Source: an uncultured Alphaproteobacteria bacterium
Lineage (GTDB): Bacteria > Pseudomonadota > Alphaproteobacteria > HIMB59 > GCA-002718135
DNA length: 64,000 nt
Assembly: GCA_902612825.1 (NCBI GenBank)
Contig: CACMET010000007.1
Coordinates: forward strand, 1 to 64,000
Direction of reading: 5' to 3'
Positions 17,629 to 26,952 of the stretch are shown piece by piece (the first letter of the stretch is position 1; each line of letters opens with the position of its first letter). A model generated the notes under the pieces. That model did no database searches, was not told where the DNA came from, and saw only the letters and a list, made by a program, of their open reading frames with translations. The position numbers and the translations under genes were made by a program.

Positions 17629-18987
17629 ATGAGTATTACATTTAATCAGTTAAAAAAACTAATAACAAAAAAAGAAATAGATACAGTTTTAGTTTGCGTA
17701 TCAGATATGCAAGGTAGACTAAATGGTAAAAGAGTTACTGGAAAAGCTTTTATTGATTATGTCTATAAAGAAACGCATATGTGCGATTATCTCTATACCG
17801 TCGATATGGATATGTTTACTGTACCCGGATATAAATCTTCTTCATGGGAAACGGGTTATGGTGATATGACTGTAATTCCAGATCTCAAAACGATAAAGAT
17901 AGCAAATTGGTTAAATAAAACAGCTATAGTAATATGTGATTGTTTAGACCATTCAGGAAAAAAACCACTTATTCATTCAACAAGACAGATATTAAAAGAT
18001 GTTTTAGCTACGGCAGACAAAATGGGATTTCAATCTATGGTTGGTTCAGAATTAGAATTTTTTCTTTTTAATCAAACTTATGAAGAAATTCATAATAATA
18101 ATTATACAAAACTTAAAGAGTCTTCTTGGTATATTGAAGATTATATGATTTTCCAAACTACGAAAGAAGAGGATGTGATGCAGGAATTAAGGAATTCTCT
18201 TCTAGATAGTGGAATTTATGTAGAATGTTCAAAGGGTGAAGCAGCTCCAGGACAAGAAGAAATCAATGTTGTTTTTTCCGATGCATTAAACATGGCTGAC
18301 AATCATATTTTAATTAAAAATGCGACAAAAGAAATTGCTTATAAACATAACAAAGCAGTAACCTTTATGGCTAAATATAACAAAGAAGTTTGTGGAAGTT
18401 CATGTCATATTCATAACTCTTTATTCGATAAGAAAACAAAGAAAAATATTTTTTATAACCCTAAGGATAAATATGGAATGTCTGATATTTTTAAAAGTTA
18501 TCTTGCGGGACAAATTAAATTATTACCAGATATTTCAATTTTTTTAGCACCAAATATTAATTCTTATAAAAGATTTCAAGATGGATCATTTGCTCCTACA
18601 AAATCTGTTTGGGGCATTGATAATCGTACTGCTGGGTTTAGACTAGCTGGTCATGGATCATCCATAAGAATTGAATGTCGAGTCCCAGGAGCGGATGTTA
18701 ATCCCTATCTTTCTTTTGCAGCTTTAGTTGGTGCTGGGTTATACGGTATTAAAAATAAACTTAAATTAGATAAACCTTATTCAGGGAATATATATGAGAA
18801 AAAAGTAAATGAAGTTCCTAAAACACTTAACGAAGCAATCCAACTTGCTAAAAAATCTAAATTTTTAAAAGAGATATTTCCACAAGATGTACTTGATCAT
18901 TATATCCATGCTGCTGAATGGGAGCAAAAAGATTATGATCGTTCAGTTAATGATTGGCAATTACGAAGATATTTCGAACGAGGCTAA
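17629..18987 (+). CDS. Glutamine synthetase-family ligase (gamma-glutamyl-amine synthetase-like)
   Basis: This 452-residue protein has the glutamine synthetase fold. GSELEFFLF holds metal-binding glutamates, GSSCHIHNSL the ATP-site histidine motif, and NRTAGFRLAG followed by RIECRVPGADVNPYLSFAALVGAGLYG the substrate and ATP-binding arginines. Its divergence from GlnA and its place in an amine transport/oxidation cluster match PuuA-type ligases, which join glutamate to putrescine, ethanolamine or alkylamines using ATP. It is first in a run with an aldehyde dehydrogenase (9-nt gap) and an iron alcohol dehydrogenase. The amine acceptor is not known. Confidence 0.85.
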   Translation: MSITFNQLKKLITKKEIDTVLVCVSDMQGRLNGKRVTGKAFIDYVYKETHMCDYLYTVDMDMFTVPGYKSSSWETGYGDMTVIPDLKTIKIANWLNKTAIVICDCLDHSGKKPLIHSTRQILKDVLATADKMGFQSMVGSELEFFLFNQTYEEIHNNNYTKLKESSWYIEDYMIFQTTKEEDVMQELRNSLLDSGIYVECSKGEAAPGQEEINVVFSDALNMADNHILIKNATKEIAYKHNKAVTFMAKYNKEVCGSSCHIHNSLFDKKTKKNIFYNPKDKYGMSDIFKSYLAGQIKLLPDISIFLAPNINSYKRFQDGSFAPTKSVWGIDNRTAGFRLAGHGSSIRIECRVPGADVNPYLSFAALVGAGLYGIKNKLKLDKPYSGNIYEKKVNEVPKTLNEAIQLAKKSKFLKEIFPQDVLDHYIHAAEWEQKDYDRSVNDWQLRRYFERG

Positions 18988-18996
18988 TTTTACCAA

Positions 18997-20373
18997 ATGT
19001 TTGAGACTATTACTCCAATAGACAACTCCGTCTTAGTTAAAAGAGAATATGCAACAGAAGAAGATATTGAAAAAAGTCTCAGTAATTCTTATTCTGTAAG
19101 AGAACATTGGAAAAATATATCTCTAGAAGAAAGAAAAAAGTCAGTTTTAGATTTTGTAGAAATATTTTTAAAAAATAAGGATGTTTCTAATAATTTATGT
19201 AAGCAAATAGGCAGACCTGTAGCACAGTGCCCAGGAGAGATGCGAGGTTTTGAAGAAAGAGCTCGTTATATGATTGAAAATGCTGACAGAGCACTATCAA
19301 GAGTTGTATCAATTAAAAATGATGAATTTGATAATTATATAAACAAAGAACCACTAGGTACTATATTTGTAATTGCACCATGGAATTACCCTTTCAACAC
19401 TTCTGTTAATTCAATTGTACCAAGTTTACTTGCAGGTAATGCAGTTATATTAAAACATTCTTCTCAAACTCCACTCTGTGCTGAAGCATTATATGAGGCA
19501 GCTAAACAATCTTCATTACCAAAAAATATTTTTCAGTATTTACATTTAGATCATGATCAAACATCAAGAATAATTTCAGATTCAAGAATTAATCATGTTT
19601 TATTTACTGGTTCTGTAAGTGGCGGAAAACAAATAAAAAAATCTATAGGCACTAGATTTATTGGAGCCGGTCTAGAGTTAGGTGGAAAAGATCCTGCTTA
19701 TGTTAGAGCTGATTGTGACTTAGATCATGCTGTTGAAAATTTAGTTGACGGATCATACTTTAATTCTGGTCAATCTTGTTGTGGTATCGAAAGAATTTAT
19801 GTTGATAAAAAAATATACAATACATTTGTAGAAAAATTTAAAGATGTAACTGAGAAATATATTTTAGGAAACCCACTAGAGATGGAGACAAATTTAGGTC
19901 CAGTAGTGAAGCAATCTGCTGCAAATTATATTAGATCTGAAGTTAACAACGCAATTAGTCAAGGTGGAAAGAATATTATAGATAACAAAAAATTTAATTT
20001 AGATGATGGTAATAATTGTTATGTAAGCCCAAGTGCACTCATTAATGTCGATCATTCGATGAAATATATGATGGAAGAAATATTTGGTCCTTCAGTTGGA
20101 ATAATGAAAGTAGAAAATGAAAATGAAGCTTTATCTCTAATGAATGATAGTTCTTATGGGTTAACAGCAAGTATTTGGACAAATGATAAGTCTTTTGCAG
20201 AAAATTTTGGAAAAAAAGTTGAGACAGGAACTTTTTTTATGAATAGATGTGATTACTTAGATCCTGGCTTAGCATGGACCGGTGTAAAAGATACTGGAAT
20301 TGGCGTTACTTTATCTGTTCTAGGATTTGATCATTTAACAAGAGCAAAAAGCTATCATATAAGAAATATTTAA
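18997..20373 (+). CDS. Aldehyde dehydrogenase
   Basis: This 458-residue aldehyde dehydrogenase has the catalytic cysteine in SGQSCCGIERIYV, the general-base glutamate in LELGGKDPAYV, and the cofactor segment APWNYPFNTSVNS. It differs clearly from the BetB-like paralogue at 16111-17544 and is closer to the succinate-semialdehyde/lactaldehyde branch. Its position between the glutamine-synthetase-like ligase and the iron alcohol dehydrogenase suggests it takes the aldehyde made by the alcohol dehydrogenase to the acid. The next gene starts 4 nt later. Confidence 0.88.
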   Translation: MFETITPIDNSVLVKREYATEEDIEKSLSNSYSVREHWKNISLEERKKSVLDFVEIFLKNKDVSNNLCKQIGRPVAQCPGEMRGFEERARYMIENADRALSRVVSIKNDEFDNYINKEPLGTIFVIAPWNYPFNTSVNSIVPSLLAGNAVILKHSSQTPLCAEALYEAAKQSSLPKNIFQYLHLDHDQTSRIISDSRINHVLFTGSVSGGKQIKKSIGTRFIGAGLELGGKDPAYVRADCDLDHAVENLVDGSYFNSGQSCCGIERIYVDKKIYNTFVEKFKDVTEKYILGNPLEMETNLGPVVKQSAANYIRSEVNNAISQGGKNIIDNKKFNLDDGNNCYVSPSALINVDHSMKYMMEEIFGPSVGIMKVENENEALSLMNDSSYGLTASIWTNDKSFAENFGKKVETGTFFMNRCDYLDPGLAWTGVKDTGIGVTLSVLGFDHLTRAKSYHIRNI

Positions 20374-20377
20374 GATT

Positions 20378-21526
20378 ATGGAAAATATCAATTGGAATTA
20401 TCCTACTACAATCTGGTTTGGTGTTGATAGAATAAAAGAAATACAAAAAGCCTGTGAAGAATTAAATATTCAAAAACCATTAATTGTTACTGATAATGGA
20501 ATTTTAAAAACAAACATTATTAATAAGTTAAATGATTGTTTAGATAAACAGGCAATTGTTTATAGTGATGTTAAATCAAATCCTACAGGTAAGAATGTTG
20601 AAGATGGTGTTAAAGCATTTAATGAAAATAAACATGATGGAGTAATAGCTGTTGGTGGAGGCTCAGGTATGGATACAGGAAAGGCAATTGCATTCATGGC
20701 CAAGCAAGAAAGACCAATCTGGGATTTTGAAGATATTGGTGACTGGTGGACTAGAGCTAATGCAGATTCAATTTTTCCTATAATCGCTCTACCTACTACA
20801 GCTGGAACAGGATCTGAAACTGGAAGAGCGTCAGTCTTTACTAAAGAACAAACACAAGAAAAAAAAATAATTTTCCATCCAAAAATGCTTCCATCAATTG
20901 TTATCCTTGATCCAAATTTGACAATTCCACTCCCGGCAAATCTAACAGCCTTTACAGGAATGGATGCGTTAGCTCATTGCTTAGAAGCATATTTGTCGAA
21001 TGTTTTTCATCCTTATTCGCAAGGTATTGCATTAGAGGGCATTAGATTAGTAAAAAATAATCTTGTTCTTGCTTTTAATGATGGATCAAATCTAGAAGCT
21101 AGATCGCATATGCTAGCATCTTCATCTATGGGCTCAATAGCTTTCCAAAAAGGTTTAGGTGCTATTCATTCTTTAAGTCATCCTGTTGGTGCAATTTATA
21201 ATACACATCATGGATTAACTAATGCAGTCTTTATGCCATATGTTTTACAATATAATAAAAAAGGCATTGAAGAAAAAATTATTGATATTGCAAGATATAT
21301 AAATTTAAAATCAGCAACATTTAATAATTTTATGGATTGGATTATAGAGCTTAGATCTAATTTAAATATTCCTCATACTTTAAGTGAAATAATTGATGAT
21401 GACAAAAATTTAGAAAAAATGAGTTTAATGGCTTTTAATGATCCATCAACAAGTACAAATCCTATACCAGTTAACGCAGAAGATTTTTTACAAATGTATA
21501 TTAACGCGTTTAAAGGTGATTTATAA
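20378..21526 (+). CDS. Iron-containing (group III) alcohol dehydrogenase
   Basis: This 382-residue enzyme has the family's N-terminal NAD(P)-binding part (VIAVGGGSGMDTGKAIA, with the GGGS motif) and C-terminal metal-binding helices: the Asp and His of GMDALAHCLEAY and the two histidines in GAIHSLSHPVGAIYNTHHG ligate iron in the family. Length is usual. As the third gene of the ligase/dehydrogenase run, it probably oxidises a hydroxyl to an aldehyde, which fits an amino alcohol (or its glutamyl amide) as substrate. The stop lies 2 nt from that of the convergent UxaA-family gene. Confidence 0.9.
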   Translation: MENINWNYPTTIWFGVDRIKEIQKACEELNIQKPLIVTDNGILKTNIINKLNDCLDKQAIVYSDVKSNPTGKNVEDGVKAFNENKHDGVIAVGGGSGMDTGKAIAFMAKQERPIWDFEDIGDWWTRANADSIFPIIALPTTAGTGSETGRASVFTKEQTQEKKIIFHPKMLPSIVILDPNLTIPLPANLTAFTGMDALAHCLEAYLSNVFHPYSQGIALEGIRLVKNNLVLAFNDGSNLEARSHMLASSSMGSIAFQKGLGAIHSLSHPVGAIYNTHHGLTNAVFMPYVLQYNKKGIEEKIIDIARYINLKSATFNNFMDWIIELRSNLNIPHTLSEIIDDDKNLEKMSLMAFNDPSTSTNPIPVNAEDFLQMYINAFKGDL

Positions 21527-21528
21527 AT

Positions 21529-23031
21529 TTATAGCGTTGCACCAATTATCCAAGGATTAAATTCGTCATCACCGTAATCATTTATTTCACTCTTTGATTT
21601 TTCACCGGATGCAACTGAAATTATTTTATCAAATATTTCTTTGCCAACTTCATTAACGCTTGCAACGTTATCCATAATAGTACCAGCATTTATATCCATA
21701 TCTTCACTAAGTTTATTATACATATTTGTATTTGTTGATATTTTAATACTTGGAGTGGGTTTAAATCCAAAGCACGAACCTCGACCAGTAGTAAAACAAA
21801 TAACATTAGCGCCAGAAGCAACCTGACCAGTTACAGATACAGGATCATAACCTGGAGAATTCATAAAGTTAAAACCTTTGGTTTTTACCTGTTCAGCATA
21901 ATCAAGAACATCAACCATATTTCTATTTCCAGCTTTGGATACTGCACCTAATGATTTTTCCAAAATTGTAGTTAAACCTCCTTTTTTATTACCAGGACTT
22001 GGATTATTATCTAATGTGCTATCGTTGCTAGCAACATATTTTTTCCACCATTCAATTTGTTTGTTTAGTTTTTCTATATTTTTTTCGTTTGATGATTTTT
22101 CAAATAATAAATGTTCAGCTCCATATATTTCTGGAGTCTCTGATAGTAACGTTGTTCCACCATGATCAATAATCATATCTGAAGCAAAGCCTAGTGCAGG
22201 ATTTGCAGTTATCCCAGAATACGAATCTGAACCACCACATTGCAAAGCAACTGTTAGTTCTGAAATGGGTATATTTGTTCTAGAAATACTATTAATTTCA
22301 TTTAGTTGATTAATAATTTTTGAAGTTACTTTCCTTATTATTTCATTTGTTCCACCTTCATCTTGAATATTCAAATATTCAATATTTCTTTTTTCCTGAT
22401 CATTGTTGTACAAACTTATTTGGGCACATTCGCATCCAAGTCCGATAACAAAAACTTTTCCAAAATTAGGATGAATTTTAAAACCTTCAATAGTTCTGTT
22501 AAATACATTCATGGCGTATCCAGAAGTATTCATCCCACAACCTGATGAATGTTTTAAACAAACTGCCCCATCAATGTTATCAAAATTATTATTTTTCAAA
22601 TAATTATTTATTTTATCAGATATTTTTTTAACAACTGTTGCTGAACAATTAACTGTACTAATTAAACCTATATAATTCCTAGTACCTGATGATCCATTAT
22701 TCCTTTTAAAGCCTTTAAAATATTCTGTTTTTTCACTTTTATTAATATCATTTCTAATATCTTTACGGATATATTCTCTTTTGAATTCACTATATCCCAT
22801 ATTATGGGAATGTACATGTTCACCAGGTTCTATATTTTTATTAGAGATTCCTATTATCTGACCATACTTAAAAATAAAATCACCACTTTTAATTTTTTTT
22901 AAAGAAATTTTATGGCCATAAGGAATATTATTTATAGATTTAATTCCATAATTTATATTAATATTCTGAGGAATATCCATTGGGGCAATTCCAATATTAT
23001 CTTTTTCATTTAATTTGATTATGTTAAACAT
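21529..23031 (-). CDS. UxaA-family sugar-acid dehydratase (altronate/galactarate dehydratase-like)
   Basis: This 500-residue protein has the two-part UxaA layout: an N-terminal SAF-type domain (about residues 1-85, with GHKISLKKIKSGDFIFKYG) and a large C-terminal dehydratase domain with CLKHSSGCGMN, VIGLGCECAQ, ALQCGGSDSYSGITANP and NVICFTTGRGSCFGFKPTP. Cysteines in these motifs are those expected for the iron centre. Family members dehydrate altronate, galactarate or related sugar acids to 2-keto-3-deoxy acids. It is divergent by 28 bp from an SDR sugar dehydrogenase, so the two may be steps of one oxidative sugar route. The exact sugar acid is unknown. Confidence 0.87.
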   Translation of the reverse strand: MFNIIKLNEKDNIGIAPMDIPQNININYGIKSINNIPYGHKISLKKIKSGDFIFKYGQIIGISNKNIEPGEHVHSHNMGYSEFKREYIRKDIRNDINKSEKTEYFKGFKRNNGSSGTRNYIGLISTVNCSATVVKKISDKINNYLKNNNFDNIDGAVCLKHSSGCGMNTSGYAMNVFNRTIEGFKIHPNFGKVFVIGLGCECAQISLYNNDQEKRNIEYLNIQDEGGTNEIIRKVTSKIINQLNEINSISRTNIPISELTVALQCGGSDSYSGITANPALGFASDMIIDHGGTTLLSETPEIYGAEHLLFEKSSNEKNIEKLNKQIEWWKKYVASNDSTLDNNPSPGNKKGGLTTILEKSLGAVSKAGNRNMVDVLDYAEQVKTKGFNFMNSPGYDPVSVTGQVASGANVICFTTGRGSCFGFKPTPSIKISTNTNMYNKLSEDMDINAGTIMDNVASVNEVGKEIFDKIISVASGEKSKSEINDYGDDEFNPWIIGATL

Positions 23032-23059
23032 AACTTAGGTTAATATATCATAAATAATC

Positions 23060-23830
23060 ATGAACGAAATCGCAACTTATCCATCACTAAAAGATAGAGT
23101 AGTGCTTATTACAGGGGGCGCCTCAGGAATTGGGGAAAGTATTGTCGAGCAATTTGCTTCTCAAAAATCAAAAGTTGCATTTTTAGATATAAATGATGAA
23201 TTAGGTAATGAATTATCAAAAAAAATTAAAAACAAATATGATATTGATAGTCTATTTGTAAAATGTGATTTAAAAAATATAGAACAACTTAAAAGTTCAT
23301 TAGAAAAAGTAAAAAAAGAAATTGGGCCAATTTCAATTCTGGTAAATAATGCAGCAAATGATGAGAGACATGATTTAGATAGTGTCACCCCTGAATATTG
23401 GGATGATAGAATGAATATTAATTTGAGACATTATTTTTTTGCAACTCAAGCTGTCTATAAAGACATGAAAGATTTAGGCAAAGGTTCTGTTGTAAATATA
23501 GGAAGTTTTTCATGGATGATTTCTCAAGGCGGTATGCCTGGATATACAACTGCAAAATCTGCTATTATGGGTTTAACAAGAACTTTAGCAAGAGATTTAG
23601 GTGTCTATAACATCAGAGTAAATTGTATTGTTCCTGGCTGGATCATTACGGAGAGGCAAAAAAAATTATGGCTTACTCCAGAAATTAAAAAAACTCAACT
23701 TGAGAGACAATGTATTAAGAGAATGCTTATGCCTGAAGATATATCAAAGCCAGTTTTGTTTTTTGCATCTGATCAAAGTTCTGGTTGTACCGCACAAAAT
23801 TACGTAATTGATGGTGGCATAGTTAATTAA
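23060..23830 (+). CDS. SDR-family sugar 1-dehydrogenase-like oxidoreductase
   Basis: This 256-residue classical short-chain dehydrogenase has the cofactor motif GGASGIGES, the NNAANDERHD segment, catalytic Ser in GSFSWMIS and YTTAK active-site Tyr/Lys. NNAANDERHDLD and TPEYWDDRMNINLRHYFF resemble bacterial aldose (galactose/arabinose/fucose) dehydrogenases. It begins a plus-strand run of four tightly packed oxidoreductases; its stop overlaps the next start by 1 nt (TAATG). Divergent to a UxaA-family dehydratase, it probably oxidises a sugar to its lactone. Confidence 0.85.
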   Translation: MNEIATYPSLKDRVVLITGGASGIGESIVEQFASQKSKVAFLDINDELGNELSKKIKNKYDIDSLFVKCDLKNIEQLKSSLEKVKKEIGPISILVNNAANDERHDLDSVTPEYWDDRMNINLRHYFFATQAVYKDMKDLGKGSVVNIGSFSWMISQGGMPGYTTAKSAIMGLTRTLARDLGVYNIRVNCIVPGWIITERQKKLWLTPEIKKTQLERQCIKRMLMPEDISKPVLFFASDQSSGCTAQNYVIDGGIVN

Positions 23831-25017
23831 TGAAAAAAAAATCCAAAATTGCTTTTGGTAGATTAGACTTACTTAGAAATGATACTTTAAATAATAAAAA
23901 TAAAATTAGAATTGGTTTTATTGGTGGAGGTCCTAATTCATTTATTGGATACACACATAGGTTATCAGCAAGATTTGATAATAAATTTTTATTTGTTGCT
24001 GGAATATTTTCAAAAGATAAAAAAAAATCTAAATCTTTTGGTTCTTCATTAGGATTAGCTGATGATCGTTGTTACAGTGATTATAAGTCTATGGCATTCG
24101 CTGAGTCAAAAAGAAAAGATGGCATTCAAGCGCTTGGAATAATGACTCCATCGGGTGATCATTATAAGATAGCAAAAGCATTTATTGAAAAAGGAATACA
24201 TATTATTTGTGACAAGCCTTTAACCGCAACAGTTGAGGATGCTGTTAAATTAAAAAAAGTAATTCAAAAAAATAAAATTGTATTTGCATTAACACACAAT
24301 TATTCAAGCTATCCAATGCTACGAGAGGCAAAAAATATTATTTCAAATCATAAATTAGGAAAAATCAATTTAATAAATGTTGAGTACCCCCAAGGTTATA
24401 CAGTCGGAGTAAAAAAGAAAGATGAAAAAAGAATATTAAAATGGAGACTAGATAAAAAACAATCTGGGCCCTCAATGATATTATCTGAAATTGGAACTCA
24501 CGCGTATCATTTGTTGAGATATGTGACTGGATTAGAAGCAAATGAAATATCAGCAGAAGTAAATTCATTATCCTCAGAAATTTCAGTTGACGATAATGCT
24601 TTTGTATTATTAAGAATGCGAAATAAGGCAAGAGGTATAATCTGGGTATCGTCTGCTGCTACTGGTGGAGAAAATGGTCTAAAAATTAGAGTGTATGGAA
24701 CAAAAGGTTCAATAGAATGGTTACAGGATGATCCAAATAATCTAAAGTTTACAGAACTAGATAAACCAATGAAAGTTATAACAAGAGCAAGTAAATTAGT
24801 ATCTAAATTTTCACTATCATCTTCAAGAATTGCTGCTGGTCACCCAGAAGGTTTCTTTGAAGCTTTTGCAAATATTTATTCAGAATTTGCTGATCAGATT
24901 CATAATAAAAATAAAAAATATTCATTTCCAACAATTGATGATGGTGTCGCTGGTATTAAATTTATTTATGCAGCAAAAAAATCTTCTAATTTAAATTCAA
25001 AGTGGATAAAAATCTAA
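23830..25017 (+). CDS. Gfo/Idh/MocA-family oxidoreductase
   Basis: This 395-residue protein has the family's N-terminal NAD(P)-binding motif (IGFIGGGPNSFIGYTHRLS), the CDKPLTATVEDA segment with the conserved Lys-Pro, and a C-terminal alpha/beta domain with SEIGTHAYHLLRYVTG holding the catalytic-site histidine. These enzymes oxidise or epimerise sugars, inositols and their keto derivatives. The basic N-terminal tail of about 25 residues (KKKSKIAFGRLDLLRND) before the Rossmann fold is typical of one sugar-dehydrogenase subgroup. It sits between an SDR and a second Gfo/Idh gene one base downstream. Confidence 0.87.
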   Translation: MKKKSKIAFGRLDLLRNDTLNNKNKIRIGFIGGGPNSFIGYTHRLSARFDNKFLFVAGIFSKDKKKSKSFGSSLGLADDRCYSDYKSMAFAESKRKDGIQALGIMTPSGDHYKIAKAFIEKGIHIICDKPLTATVEDAVKLKKVIQKNKIVFALTHNYSSYPMLREAKNIISNHKLGKINLINVEYPQGYTVGVKKKDEKRILKWRLDKKQSGPSMILSEIGTHAYHLLRYVTGLEANEISAEVNSLSSEISVDDNAFVLLRMRNKARGIIWVSSAATGGENGLKIRVYGTKGSIEWLQDDPNNLKFTELDKPMKVITRASKLVSKFSLSSSRIAAGHPEGFFEAFANIYSEFADQIHNKNKKYSFPTIDDGVAGIKFIYAAKKSSNLNSKWIKI

Positions 25018-25018
25018 A

Positions 25019-26020
25019 ATGATTAATTTTACCTTATTAGGAACAGGAAGAATTGGGAAATTACATGCGTCAATAATAAATGATCATCCAGAAGCGAGCC
25101 TCAAATATGTTTATGACATTGATACAAGCTCTGCTAAAAAAATTGCAAAAAAATATAGTTGTGAAATTGCAAAGACTGAAAAGGAAGCAATTTCTTCAGA
25201 TCAAATAAATGCTATTTTAATTGCTTCTGCCACACCGACTCATACAGATTATATTTCTCTAGGAGCAGAATGTAATAAAGCTATATTATGTGAAAAGCCA
25301 ATTGATTTAGATATAAATAAAGTAAATAAATGTTGGCAAAAAATTAAAAAATATAAACCAACTATACAAATTGGTTTTAATCGTAGATTTGATCCTAATC
25401 ATAATAAAGTACAAAGTGAGGTTCTATCAGGAAAGATTGGTAAAATTGAAATGATTGTAATCACAAGTAGAGATCCTTCTCCACCTGGTATTGATTATTT
25501 AAAACAATCGGGTGGAATTTTTAGAGATTGTTCAATTCATGATTTTGATTTGGCACGATTTATTCTTAATAATGATCCAATTGTAGAAGTTTTTGCACAA
25601 GGTTCTGTAAATGTCTCAAATGATTTTAAGGTTACCAATGATTATGACACAACTATGTGTTTTATGAAATCAAAAAAAGGTGTTTTAGTTCATATAAATA
25701 ATTCAAGAAGAGCCGTCTATGGTTATGATCAAAGACTCGAAGTATTTGGAAGTAATGGAATGTTAATTTCTGATAATGTTCCAAATAATGATATCAATTA
25801 CTATAATCAAAATTTATCATTTGCAAAAAAACCTATTAAAAATTTTTTTATTGAAAGATACAAAGATGCTTATCAAATACAATTAGATCAATTTATTAAA
25901 TCAATAAAAAATAAAAAAAATATATCAGTCACTTTTGAGGATGGAAAGAATGCTTTAATTCTTGCTAATTCAGCTACTAAATCAGCAAAATTAAATAAAG
26001 TTGTAAAACCAAAATTTTAG
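25019..26020 (+). CDS. Gfo/Idh/MocA-family, inositol 2-dehydrogenase-like
   Basis: This 333-residue oxidoreductase reads TLLGTGRIGKLHASII at its N-terminus, CEKPIDLDINK for the conserved EKP motif, and GGIFRDCSIHDFDLARFI for the active-site Asp/His, the pattern of myo-inositol 2-dehydrogenase (IolG). NAD+-dependent oxidation of an inositol or similar polyol is the most likely reaction. No other inositol genes (iolB, C, D, E) are in the window, so the family label should not be read as a proven pathway. Confidence 0.85.
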   Translation: MINFTLLGTGRIGKLHASIINDHPEASLKYVYDIDTSSAKKIAKKYSCEIAKTEKEAISSDQINAILIASATPTHTDYISLGAECNKAILCEKPIDLDINKVNKCWQKIKKYKPTIQIGFNRRFDPNHNKVQSEVLSGKIGKIEMIVITSRDPSPPGIDYLKQSGGIFRDCSIHDFDLARFILNNDPIVEVFAQGSVNVSNDFKVTNDYDTTMCFMKSKKGVLVHINNSRRAVYGYDQRLEVFGSNGMLISDNVPNNDINYYNQNLSFAKKPIKNFFIERYKDAYQIQLDQFIKSIKNKKNISVTFEDGKNALILANSATKSAKLNKVVKPKF

Positions 26021-26035
26021 TTATAGATAAATTCT

Positions 26036-26866
26036 ATGAATGAACAATTTAAAGATAAGGTCATTATAGTTACAGGTAGTACACAAGGTAGTGGTGCTGA
26101 AACAGCGAGATTATTAGCTAGCAGAGGTGCTAAAGCAATTACAATTTGTGGGAGACAAGAAAATAAAGGTCTTGAAGTTAAAAATCAGATTGAAAAATTA
26201 GGTACTGAGTGTTTGTATATAAAAGCAGACCTTAAAAATGTTGATGATTGCAAAAAAATTGTTTTAGAGACTGATAAAAAATTTGGAACAATAAATTCTT
26301 TAATTAATGTTGCAGGATACACAGAAAGAGGAACAATTCTAAGTGCTACTCTAGAAAATTATGAAAATAATTATAATATTAATACCCGTGCACCTTTCAT
26401 ATTAATGCAAGAGACAATTAAAATAATGATTAGAGATAAGAACAAAGGAACAATTGCAAATGTATTATCTATGGCAATGTATAGTGGTATGCCATTTATT
26501 GTTGCTTATAGTGGTTCAAAAGCTGCTTTAGCTACAATGACAAAAAATATTGCAAATTCTGTCGCTAGTTATCAAATAAGAGTAAATGCCTTAAATATTG
26601 GATGGACAGACACTCCTGCTGAACATGATATTCAAACAAGAGTTCATAAAAAAAATCCTAATTGGTTGCAAGATGAAGAAAAAAAAGTTCCTTTTAACAG
26701 ATTGATTAAGCCTATCGATGTAGCAAAGGGATTAGCTTTTATGTGCTCAGAAGAATCTGGATTAATGACAGGTAGTGTAATTGATTTTGATCAAACAGTA
26801 CATGGCTGGCACTCTTACTCAGCATATGAAACTAGAGTTTTGGATGATTCTCTACTAGGAGAATAA
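26036..26866 (+). CDS. SDR-family oxidoreductase
   Basis: This 276-residue short-chain dehydrogenase has an unusual glycine motif GSTQGSGAET, an NVAGYTERGTI segment, and the YSGSK active-site Tyr/Lys. The C-terminal region has GWTDTPAEHDIQTRVH and then SGLMTGSVIDFDQTVHG, slightly longer than classical members. It closes the run of four oxidoreductases; the 86-bp gap after it shows no hairpin. Substrate unknown, probably a sugar or polyol, judged from neighbours. Confidence 0.85.
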   Translation: MNEQFKDKVIIVTGSTQGSGAETARLLASRGAKAITICGRQENKGLEVKNQIEKLGTECLYIKADLKNVDDCKKIVLETDKKFGTINSLINVAGYTERGTILSATLENYENNYNINTRAPFILMQETIKIMIRDKNKGTIANVLSMAMYSGMPFIVAYSGSKAALATMTKNIANSVASYQIRVNALNIGWTDTPAEHDIQTRVHKKNPNWLQDEEKKVPFNRLIKPIDVAKGLAFMCSEESGLMTGSVIDFDQTVHGWHSYSAYETRVLDDSLLGE

Positions 26867-26952
26867 TTAATCACTTATTTCTCAACCATTTTTTAATTTT
26901 TAACTATAATTTATAATTTACACAAATTTAAATATTAATTAATAAACCAAAA

